Assembly (NCBI RefSeq): GCF_910592395.1
Contig: NC_088314.1
Location: forward strand, 7,502,001-7,566,000
DNA length: 64,000 nucleotides
Direction: 5' to 3'
Source: Lineus longissimus
Taxonomy: Eukaryota; Nemertea; Pilidiophora; Heteronemertea; Lineidae
This document shows, in pieces, positions 12,601-22,560 of this stretch. Made by a program: the position numbers and the translations under genes. Numbering within the stretch: the first letter of the stretch is position 1; every line of letters starts with the position of its first letter. The notes under the pieces are model-generated. The model was not told the DNA's origin. It saw only the letters and a list, made by a program, of their open reading frames with translations, and ran no database searches.

Positions 12601-15530
12601 GCTCTGGGGAAGGTGGATTGTTTTTTCTACATTTCTTAAGATCATAAGGGATCATGTACAACACTGAAGAGGTTGAGAAAACTTCTAAGGAGGGATCAAA
12701 TTACTTCAAATTCTCAAATAGCCAAATTTCTGGTTATTTTCACAAATAAGGTGAACTTTCCAAAAATATCATCAGGACTCTCAGCACTGCTAAGATCAAC
12801 AACAGACACAAATCTGTCTCTCCTCGAAGTCATATATAAGCTGCAAACTTCTCCATATCAGAGGTCTGATCAATCTAAGAAGTTTTCTCTTTTACAATGT
12901 TTTTAATTGTTCACAATCCCTAAATAAGGCTAAAGCCTGCACCAAAGCTATGACATAGAAATTAGAAATTGATTTTTTAATATTATTACCGTATGAGATG
13001 GCATCCTTCCATATGTAACAGATGAGCTGGTTCCATGGTGGCTGCTGGATATGGCATCACACTACGTAACAAGAAGGGCTCTATGTCCTTAGAGTCATCA
13101 GAGTCCCCTTAGAGCATCATTTCGATTGTCATTATAGTCTATTCGAATGACACACGATGTGAGTGTCCACCGCCGATATCCCTGAGCGAGACGATTCCAT
13201 CCATTGAATCTACCCGACTCTCAGTCCCTCATCCAAGCATGGCTGGAAAACAAAATATCAAGGTCAATCCATGTTTACCAAGATTAAAGTCTTGAGCCAT
13301 TTTGATAGAATTACTGCTTGTCTGTCCAAAGACATTTATGACCACGCTTTTTCAAGACGTTTTAGTTCAGTAGTGCCTAACTGCAGAAATGCAATGAAGA
13401 TTAGCTCAGCCTTTTTTCAGATGCAATCATCAGAATTCAATTAAACACAGCCCAGAGCAAAGGAAATATCTTTTTACTGGTAAACAGCTTTAGGGCGAAT
13501 CATAATATTGAATTTTAAGTACACCACTTTATCTTACTGTATACGCATTGAATCCTTCCTCATACAACATCTGCCAGGAAGATCCCCATGAAGGTCCATT
13601 AGGCTGTCTTCCCCAAATTGTCGATGGATGGGTATGAAGGCATCTTATCATGGGGCGAAGTGTTGGCATCTGTTGTTTTCTGGGTCTTTGAGAGTCGTTC
13701 TTGCTTCAGTATGCATCGTAGATCATGGTGAAAGTCATTGGGTCAACTCAACAGCCATCATCTCCAGTCATCTGCATAGCCTGGAAAACAGTAAAAACAT
13801 TTATTCAATACAGGGTAATCTCTACATAGATTGAAGCCAAAAGAAACTTTATATTTCTTATTCATTTGGGGAGATTTTTTTCATCAGGACTTCAACTTCA
13901 ACATCTCGAGATATCAACAATGTTGCAATTATAATCTTATGCACTGCCATCAGTTGGGGCTCTTTATGTCCCTGTTGTCAATGAATGTCACTAACGCACA
14001 TCTCTCAACCAAAGTTCGATGTGGAGAGGGCTATTTTTATTCAGCGTATTGCCACCACATTAATTACTAAGGGGAAAAGATGCCTCTTGGCAATTCCGAC
14101 CCAAACGACCAACTACAGTCCAGATTTGATTCCAAATGTGGCCACCAGGGGGCAAAGGTAAAAAAATCATCAATGAAGTCAAAGCACCCATCATGTACGA
14201 GTCCACTTTGTTCCATGTCGACAGGTCAGCACAATGGCCCTGGCCATTTCATTTTCTAAAACTCCTTTGGTTGACGGTATTTTCTTGTGGAAAAATGCTG
14301 ATCAGCCACACTCTTTGGCAGGCATAAATCGTCCTGATTCCTGGCCAATTTCATTTGTTGAAGACAAGAGTCTTCAGTTTTTAGTTATAATAAGGGGTAG
14401 AGGGTTCACAGGAAAGAAAAAAATTCTTTTGGCTTCAGTCTATTTGGGATGATTCCCAAGTATAAGTTGACAATAATTTCAATGATGCCCTTCAAGTTCT
14501 ACATGTGCTTCTATTTTCTTTGATTGCATCCTATTCTTTGGTCGTCAACGTTCAGATCAAAATTTCCGCTTTAAAACCAACTTTGTTCTACAAAGAAAAT
14601 TCTCAAGTGGCTACCTCTATAAAAGTTAGAACGCTCGACGTTTGTTTGGTTTTGACTGATAACATAACAATGACCACAATGTCACTGCAAGCATCCAGTG
14701 ACAATGTCAGTGAGGATTTTGAATAAAAGATTAAAGTTACCAATGCTTGCATCCTCCTTTAAACCCTCCTTTTTATATCCATGCTTATGTCTGATATTGC
14801 TAATAACCATACATATAATGTAACTCATTATTTGTCCAACTCCTCAAGATGCCCATTTGGCTGTTACTTGAGCACTCTCGTTTAGGTGGTCTCACGCGGG
14901 GATTAAAGTTCATGACTTGGCCACCAGGTTGCGGAGAAATGAAAAATGATTTTTTTTCTCTCCTTAACGACTGGTTGGAAAGTTTGTTTCATGAGGAGAT
15001 ATAATATCAACCAGGCCTAAGTGATGCTCACCCTGTAGACTGCAACATCGTCTTTTATGTCCCTTGTTCTTGTGTTCCTTGTCCTTGTGTCCCTTTTCCT
15101 TGTGGCCCTTGTACAATGTTGGCTCGGGCTGCCTAAAAAGAATCATATTTTTTGTTGTGGGGTTTATCTAATTTCTGAGAGTTTCTACTGCATGATGCGT
15201 TCACACTGAATCCGATTAAAAACTGTTTTCCAGAGAGCCCTCTCCGTAACACGAATTGGCTACACCACTTTCGAAATGACTGCACCACACTTGGCCTAAT
15301 GCGCATGCAATTCGATTTGAAAAGTGCAACTCTTGCCGCGTATTGTAGTAACGTGCCTTTCGCGGGTGAATGATACTTCGTAATGTTTCTTTTAATCCAG
15401 ATGTAACTGAGGACTAAGTGATGCTTACCCTGTATGGCTCCAACATTGGCAGCAACATCTTCTCGGGGTCCATCAAGTGTCTTCTCGGCTGACGAGTTGG
15501 AGGCCGGCTCTCCTTCTTCATCGCCGTCAT
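9697..15530 (-). CDS. Very tentative small two-exon minus-strand gene
   Basis: A first exon, 15530-15429, starts with ATG and ends at a good donor (AGG/GTAAGC) after 34 codons. Its phase fits a terminal exon, 9828-9697, preceded by TTCTTTTCAG and ending in TGA. Together they give a 77-residue basic peptide with MLLP/MLLS-like echoes in the two exons. Other possible exons lie at about 15133-15038 (lysine/histidine-rich repeats) and 13111-12988 (ending in a stop), but they fit other frames. I recognise no family. The large intron and the competing frames make this weak. Confidence 0.15.
11180..11910 (+). repeat. Two copies of an AGGTCA/TGACCT-rich dispersed repeat
   Basis: Positions 11180-11500 and 11590-11910 are diverged copies of one unit. 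Shared landmarks in order are AGTGGTTACAAAA, GAACTTTGAC followed by GTGACCTTG, a TCAGATACACA box, AGGAGNNAGAGC, TTTTTGTGTTTT, GTGGCCAA and TGGCCTGGAAGGAGA-like sequence. Related copies occur at 17510-17640 and around 18440-19317. It looks like a degenerate transposon or satellite-like family with no coding capacity. Confidence 0.65.
12315..12555. mobile_element. MITE-like element, 241 bp
   Basis: Terminal inverted repeats of about 28 bp: the left end starts GAGAGGATAAGAGATC followed by GTTCCGCTAACAC, and the right end is its complement with a few mismatches. The interior has no open frame and contains a small GGTGGGCTCACC palindrome. A target-site duplication is not clear (ATTA on the left, ATTG on the right), so the family cannot be assigned. 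Confidence 0.65.
12556..15000. other. Interval without a recognisable gene
   Basis: Non-coding in appearance. Short open frames on both strands have no domain signature. A CTCF-like core motif (CCACCAGGGGGC) is present at 14142-14153. Confidence 0.5.
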
Positions 15531-15639
15531 GTCAATTTCAGGGGGCGTATATTATTAGCTTTGTGAGGCACAAGGAGGTCAAGGACACTGTTGTTATTCA
15601 AAGAGCCCAATGTCTTCGTCATATGTACTAAACTGGTTT

Positions 15640-18440
15640 AGCACAAGTCCCACACGGACACGCCTGACATTTCGTCCGACGAAATTCCGCAGGTTAACAA
15701 CAGGCCTATTCCCCAGTCATTCCATCCCCCTCGAGATCAGGTAGGGGGTCGCCGGCCGGCTATTGCTTACTATTGTTAACATTCGTAAGACTAATCCCGC
15801 CAACACTCTAAAACAAGGGGACCAATTGAATGACTAGCGACACGCAACCGTCTATTGCCCCCATCAATCAACCACAATGACTCAAGGGGATCACGTTCCT
15901 TGAACCTAAGTCCATGTCATCACCGTCGAAACTTAGATGAGGACCGTGGAACAAAGTGGCAAGCATGCCTGGGACCCAGCCACCGCGCTTTGGAAATGAG
16001 ATGAGATAGACTCAAGTCGCCAGTCACGATAACCAAATACACCAAGCGTATAGCTTGAATCGAACCCGATCTATCATCGTCATTGGTCACCTGGCCTGGC
16101 CTGGACAACTGAAAGCTGAATAGGTTAAAATGGATGATAAACAGGAAACACGAATAACAACTATACTAGCTAGATAACTACGATAACTACTCTAACAACT
16201 ATACTAGCTAGATAACTACAATAACTACTCTTAACAACTAGAATAACAACAATAGCTACAAAACTAGCACAACATTGATCAGTCACACTTCCAGCACTCA
16301 CTACAGCGACTAGAGTCCCTCCTCCCCCAAGACCTCCCACACCCTTTTTCAACCCCATCTCACACAGACACCCCCACACACACACAAACACAACATCTTA
16401 CTATGGTTACAACTTTTGAATAACTGCCCGATTTGCAGATAGAAGTGTCACTGTCAATTCATTTAATTTTCTTTTAATTACATGACCAAAATATGATTTA
16501 GTAATGGCTATATGATGTATGTACCGAATATATTACTGCATTTTATAAACATTTCTTGGGGTAAAAATGTTTTATTTTGAATATGCAAAATATAAATAAG
16601 TTGAAAGTTTTAATATCTTTGATCTCTTAGAAGAGTTAACATAATAAAATGCAATGGGGATAACAGTTAGATGTGTTTCGTAATGTGCATTCTTTACGCC
16701 AAGATGAATCGTTTCATTCTTTTTCCATATATCTCGCAGCTTATTAGTCTGTAATTTTTTTCACTGCCTTGAGGCCCTGTGGGGGTCAAGTTACATGTTT
16801 ATTTTACCAACGATAACACCGATTTGACAGTGACACCTCTATTGACAAGTCAGACAAGTATACCTACCCTTCTTCTTGGAAATCAAACGAGAATCTTCAA
16901 ATGCAATTGCCAACAAGGTTGTGTCATCTGAAATTACAAATTGGCACAAATGTGCAATTACAGCACAACTAGTACTGTATAATCACTACTTACACTAAAT
17001 TCCTAAAAATTATGGTTGAATTATATCTCTCAATATTTAATTTCCTTTGGCAGAGGTTGACCTTATTCCTTTGTATTTATGGAAATAAATGTGGGCTAGT
17101 TCATGGTATATCCACATGAGGAACCAATCACATTCCATCACAGCTTCCAACATGGCCTCCTGACTCATGACCAGATTGATGAGATTCTTCTGTTCTGACC
17201 AAGAAATGGACACCATAAAAAAAGTTCCAATTAGGCATGTCATAACCTTATGGTATACATACCCTTGCAAGCCATTCAAGATTCTTCAGTTGCAATTGCG
17301 GAGAGGGTTTGAAGCATCTGTAAAGATAAATTTGCACAGACAATTAATAACAGCAATTCTACAAGAAGTCATGAAATTAGCACCTAAAAACGATGGCTGA
17401 AATAAATTTCTCATTTTCATTCAAGGTTTTCCTAGACCTATGTGCACTTCTTTCTTTCTTTTATATTGTTTTTCATCTCTAGAAATTCTTGAGAAGCATA
17501 TCTACATACAAACAATGTACACCCAGAGTACTAAAAGTAGATTGACCCCATTTGATCTCTTTGAGTTTGACCTGTAAAAGGAGGTCAAATGAGATTAAGA
17601 GGTTAAGAAACGTGCCACGGTTTTTTAAATTGGACACAGAAGCTGGTCGATGATGGACAACCTGTTCAGAAGTTGTAAAAATTGTTCTCAGAGATATCTG
17701 CGAGTGATCTCCCCATTGAAACCTATATATTGGGTCATAAGGCAATGCATTTTCCCGCCAAAAAAACAAACAAAGAAAAGTTGCGCTTTCTTTCAAAACC
17801 TCTTTTGCCTGTAAAATGAGATAATGTCAAGATTCAGTCATGGTGATACCCACCTTTAAGAACATTGATGCTAAACACAAATAATTTTGCTTTTTGAGAA
17901 GGTTGAAATAAGGCAAAATTGGAGATAGTTCTTTTTGGAAGAACCATGTTCACCCTGCTGGAACAAATGTTCTGCATTGCATGCTTGAACCAAGCACTAC
18001 AAGATAAAATGTGACAGGTAGAGGTTTTATGTAACATGCCCAAACTTTCTTTCAAGGTTGACAGAGTCTGTTGTTGCCCAAGATAACCAAACAAAGGTGT
18101 CAGATGTAATGGGCCAAGCCAGAGTGGTAATGGGATTAGTCATAAGCCATGAAGGAATAACCTTTTTATTTGATTATGTATTATGGATTGGGGTTAAAGA
18201 AACTGTACAGGGTGTAATCAGTACAGTTGCTGGTTTTTCCTAAAACGGTTTCTTGCAATGAAAATTGGTAGCAAAAAGTGGTGAACTTACTGAATACGCA
18301 CACATTTTAAACCAGAGTAGCACTTCGCAGAAAGCCTTTGGCTTTTATGACATGTGTATAATGACATGTGATGTATCGTTGCTTGGAGTACCTACCATAA
18401 AAATATCATCGAAAACAAGTCACTAATAACCGTGATATTG
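15640..18440. other. Interval without a recognisable gene
   Basis: Mostly AT-rich, with the tandem repeat at 16.15 kb and one inverted piece of the AGGTCA-rich family at 17510-17640. Open frames are short and unsupported. One on the minus strand (17279-17037, 80 codons) has a plausible-looking composition, but I can place it in no family. Confidence 0.5.
16150..16260. repeat. Short degenerate tandem repeat (ATAACTAC/CTAGATAACTAC)
   Basis: Roughly 45-bp units containing ATACTAGCTAGATAACTAC repeat two to three times. They are followed downstream (16365-16395) by a CA-rich stretch. Non-coding. Confidence 0.7.
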
Positions 18441-18677
18441 CATTTTTAGGTTTTTGGCCTCCTGGTGGCCAAGTTTAGAATCAGATCAAATCAAAATTCG
18501 GTGTCTGAGGTTACATGACGTAGGGAGTCATGTGTACGAAATTTCAAGTTCATAGCTTTAGCGGTTAAGAAACATGTCATAGTTACACTCTGACAGCCAA
18601 TTAATGCCATATGACCTCTCGTCCTCTGTGACTTTGAAAAGTAGGTCAAATCAAAAACCTGTATGATATGTGACCTA

Positions 18678-19204
18678 TACGGTGGCCCATAGAGGACATG
18701 CATTTATTTTCAATATAATAGAAAATTTTTCTTTTTACAATGCGTTTTTTTTCTCTCGAATTACAACCGCCGTCGGATTTGTTTCTCACCGCCGAAAAAA
18801 TAATTTCCACCGCCGGGTAAAAAATAATAATTCCCACCACTGCCAAAGAAAATAATATCCACCGCGGTGGAAATTAATATCCACCGCGGTGGAAATAATA
18901 TCCACCGCGGTGGAAATAATATCCACTGCGGTGGAAATAATATCCACCGCGGGAGCTAATTCGTTATTGACACCGGGTGGATATTATTTCCACCGCGGTG
19001 AATATTAATTTCCACCGCGGTGGATATTATTTTCTTTGGCAGTGGTGGGAATTATTATTTTTTACCCGGCGGTGGAAATTATTTTTTCGGCGGTGAGAAA
19101 TAAATCCGACGGCGGTTGTAATTCGAGAGAAAAAAAACGCATTGTAAAAAGAAAATTTTTCTATTATATTAAAAATAAACGCATGTCCTCTATGGGCCAC
19201 CGTA
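18678..19204. mobile_element. Fold-back element, 527 bp, with 6-bp target duplication
   Basis: An almost complete palindrome. The left end TACGGTGGCCCATAGAGGAC pairs with the exact complement at the right end, and pairing continues inward for about 250 bp per arm. It is flanked on both sides by GACCTA (18672-18677 and 19205-19210), a likely target-site duplication. The centre holds tandem copies of a 19-20 bp box containing ATCCACCGCGGTGG, itself palindromic. Short open frames in the arms are artefacts. It is inserted in a copy of the AGGTCA-rich family, which resumes after 19210. Confidence 0.85.
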
Positions 19205-19318
19205 GACCTATCCTTACTAGGAGAACCTACAACCTACAATCAAAAACTAAGAGAGATATCACACTTTTTGGGTTTCCACTTCTGGCCCCCTGGTGGCCAA
19301 GTCAAGAATCAGATTAAA

Positions 19319-22220
19319 TATTGTCTTCAAGGACAAAAGCACAACCTAAAAAATCAACCATCACGGTGTGCTGTAGTAACTCACACAACGTAGTGAGTGT
19401 AATGGTTACGTGTATGTATAAAGTGTAAACAAAATTCATATATCCATCATGTCCATCGAATCTGAAAAAATTTGTGCAGACCCATGACAGTTCCGGTTCC
19501 GGTACAGTTTGTTGCATTCCATACGGGCCGCGCTTGCCGATCCTGCTTTCACGACGCACCGCAACCACAGTTACCATGATTCCCATTGTTGACGCAATTA
19601 TTTCATGACGTCATGAGCCATTGACCATTCACGCAAGTAGATTTATTCACACCGGCGCCACTGTCCTGAAGTGTATCTAAAAATCGTAAAAATACAGGAC
19701 AACAACGTCGGCGGAGACAGTTGTGACCTTTCATTGCAGACGAAGTAAACGTCCTCTTCTTCTCGATTTACGTACTTTACTTCAAAAAGTCAGTTTTAAC
19801 ACTACTGCACAAATATAGAGTGGTCATAATGTTCCATTTGGATAGAGATTTGACGGACTGATTTGGAAATTCATTCCAACCATGCAACTGTTTCAGAAAT
19901 GAGAAAAAGGTCCAGGGTGTTATGACATGCATGATGTGTCTTGCCTCCTCATTTTCGTACTCGAGGGTTTTCAACTTTCATATCATTGAAGAAATAATTC
20001 ATTCCAATCTACAAGTATAATATGTAAAGAGCAATCTCTAGTGAACTCACACAACTGTCCTTCTGACATATTGAGCCAGTACATTGGGGGATGAGTCCCC
20101 GAAACCCCCTCCCCCGTTCTCTGAAAGTGACAGGTTTTAGTCAGTACATTGGGGGGAAGGCCTCCCCAACCCCCCCCCCATTTGACTCTAAAAATAGAAT
20201 TCCTTGGAGACGCTGAACAAAGGCCCCATAAAGAAATAGTCCCCGCCCCGGTAGCTGTCTCATATCTGCTGAAAGAAGCAGCTCTTTGTGGTGAAATAAT
20301 AATTGAATGCATGTCATGACACCCAGGAGCTTTTTCTCATTTCTGAAACAGTTGCATGGTTGGAATGAATTTCCAAATCAGTCCGTCAAATCTCTATGCA
20401 ATGAAAATTGAAATGTCACAACTGTCTCCACCGACGTTGTCCTGTATGTCCTAGCAGACGATTTTTAAATAAATGATGTGATTGATATACTTGTAGATTG
20501 GAATGAATTATTTCTTCAATGATATGAAAATTGAAAACCCTCTGACATGCCTGAGTACAAAAATGCAGAGGCAAGACACACCATGCATGTCATGACACCC
20601 AGGAGCTTTTTCTCATTTCTGAAACAGTTGCATGGTTGGAATGAATTTCCAAATCAGTCCGTCAAATCTCTATCCAAATGGAACTTTAAGACCACTCTAT
20701 ATTTGTGCAGTAGTGTTAAAACTGACTTTTTGAAGTAAAGTACGTAAATCGAGAAGAAGAGGACGTTTACTTCGTCTGCAATGAAATGTCACAACTGTCT
20801 CCGCCGACGTTGTTGTCCTGTATGTTCTAGCAGACGATTTTTAGATACACTTCAGGACAGTGGCGCCGGTGTGAATAAATCTACTTGCGTGAATGGTCAA
20901 TGACTCATGACGTCATGAAATAATTGCGTCAACAATGGGAATCATGGTAACTGTGGTTGCGGTGCGTCGTGAAAGCAGGATCGGCAAGCGCGGCCCGTAT
21001 GGAATGCAACAAACTGTACCGGAACCGGAATTGTCATGGGTCTGCACTTTTTTTCTTCAGATTCGATGGACATGATGGATATATGAATTTTGTTTACACT
21101 TTATACATACACGTAACCATTACACTCACTACGTTGTGTGAGTTATCAATCACATCATTTATTTAAAAATCGTCTGCTAGGACACACAGGACAACGTCGG
21201 TGGAGACAGTTGTGACATTTCAATTTTCATTGCATAGAGATTTGACGGACTGATTTGGAAATTCATTCCAACCATGCAACTGTTTCAGAAATGAGAAAAA
21301 GCTCCTGGGTGTCATGACATGCATTCAATTATTATTTCACCACAAAGAGCTGCTTCTGTCAGCAGATATGAGGCAGCTACCGGTGCGGGGACTATTTCTT
21401 TATGGGGCCTTATTGTTCAGCGTCTCCAAGGAATTCTATTTTTAGAGTCCAATGGGGGGGGGGCTTCCCCCCAATGTACTGACTAAAACCTGTCACTTTC
21501 AGAGAACGGGGGAGGGGGTTTGGGGGACTCATCCCCCAATGTACTGGCTATATATGTCAGAAGGACAGTTGTGTGAGTTCACTAGAGATTGCTCTTTACA
21601 TATTAAACGAAGTATGGGTTGGTTGAAGGAGGCGCACATGACTGCCACATGTTGAAGTGTTTTTTTGTTAGTTGTGACAGTCTCTAGGCTGTGGGGCCAG
21701 GAAAAAATGTGTAGACTATGGATGGTGGAGTAGGCTATGATTATGAATGATTGAGAATGTCATTGATCTTCAATCAATGATGATCATCTTCATTCATCTT
21801 GATCGATTGATTGAAGAGTCACACACACCCACCTTGTGCGACAAAACAAGTCCATTGTGTCCTTCAGCTCTGTAAGTTAAACTCTTGGAGAAAGAAAGTG
21901 GCTCAGTCTTCTCCATCCTACCTCGAATTCTGCTTTTATTGAGAGGTAATGAAATGCTTGATTTGATAAACCCGCACAATTCCAGATTTTTGTAACAGCG
22001 CCGCCTATAGGCCTAAGGTGTTCAAAAGATATACCTGTGTTGTAATAATTGTAACATCCCGCTGAAATATTAAATATTCACTGATTAATATAAATAGTAT
22101 AAAATACCTTGGCAAATACTTGAAATGCTACATTTAATTTTTTTAAATTTCATCTTGCCTGACAATGGCATAAAATGTATCGTTTTATAAGATTCCATCA
22201 GTACATAACTAATCAAAGGG
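19319..22220 (+). repeat. Dispersed repeat, copy 2, interrupted by a fold-back element
   Basis: The left portion (19319-19370) and right portion (21604-22220) match the continuous copy at 6331-7020. The interruption is the compound fold-back at 19378-21603. The right part has its own small indels relative to copy 1. Confidence 0.8.
19378..21603. mobile_element. Compound fold-back element with order A-B-A'-B'
   Basis: Four blocks: A 19378-20019, B 20020-20485, A' 20486-21144 (inverse of A) and B' 21145-21603 (inverse of B). Landmarks: AACTCACACAACGTAGTGAG opens A and its complement closes A'; GAGCAATCTCTAGTGAACTC opens B and its complement closes B'. B also contains an inverted, shortened relative of part of A (the stretch with CATGCAACTGTTTCAGAAAT), so all four blocks are related. 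G-runs and C-runs lie in B and B'. No transposase-like frame is present, so it would be non-autonomous. Confidence 0.8.
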
Positions 22221-22560
22221 TATTGTAGTGTCAAAAATATGGAATCATAGCGCCGCATGTGGTTGGCACTGCGAAAACAAAAACTCCTTTTTTGCCATTT
22301 TGTGTCCAATCTTTAAGATTCAGAGTATACAATAGTATAAATGACACACATTTTGACATTCTAGAATTGACATGACGCAAATAAACGATTTCTAATCAAA
22401 TACTAGTATATTTAAAAGTTCCTATTGCCGGCAACAGTGGTGGTTCCAAACTTTAACCGACGACCACAACGCAAATTTTTGGTAGTCGTGTACACAAAAT
22501 TGGCATGAATGTAATGCATTTTGTACTGCATTAGAAGAGCAATATATCCGATAAACCTTG

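Noticed and set aside
17037-17279. An 80-codon minus-strand frame with an ECDW motif, superficially like an insect odorant receptor piece
   Set aside because: Too short, with no flanking exons in phase, and no other evidence for that family.
18646-19317. Two nearly identical short proteins on opposite strands (starting MAVVGIIIFYP)
   Set aside because: They are mirror readings of the two arms of the fold-back element.
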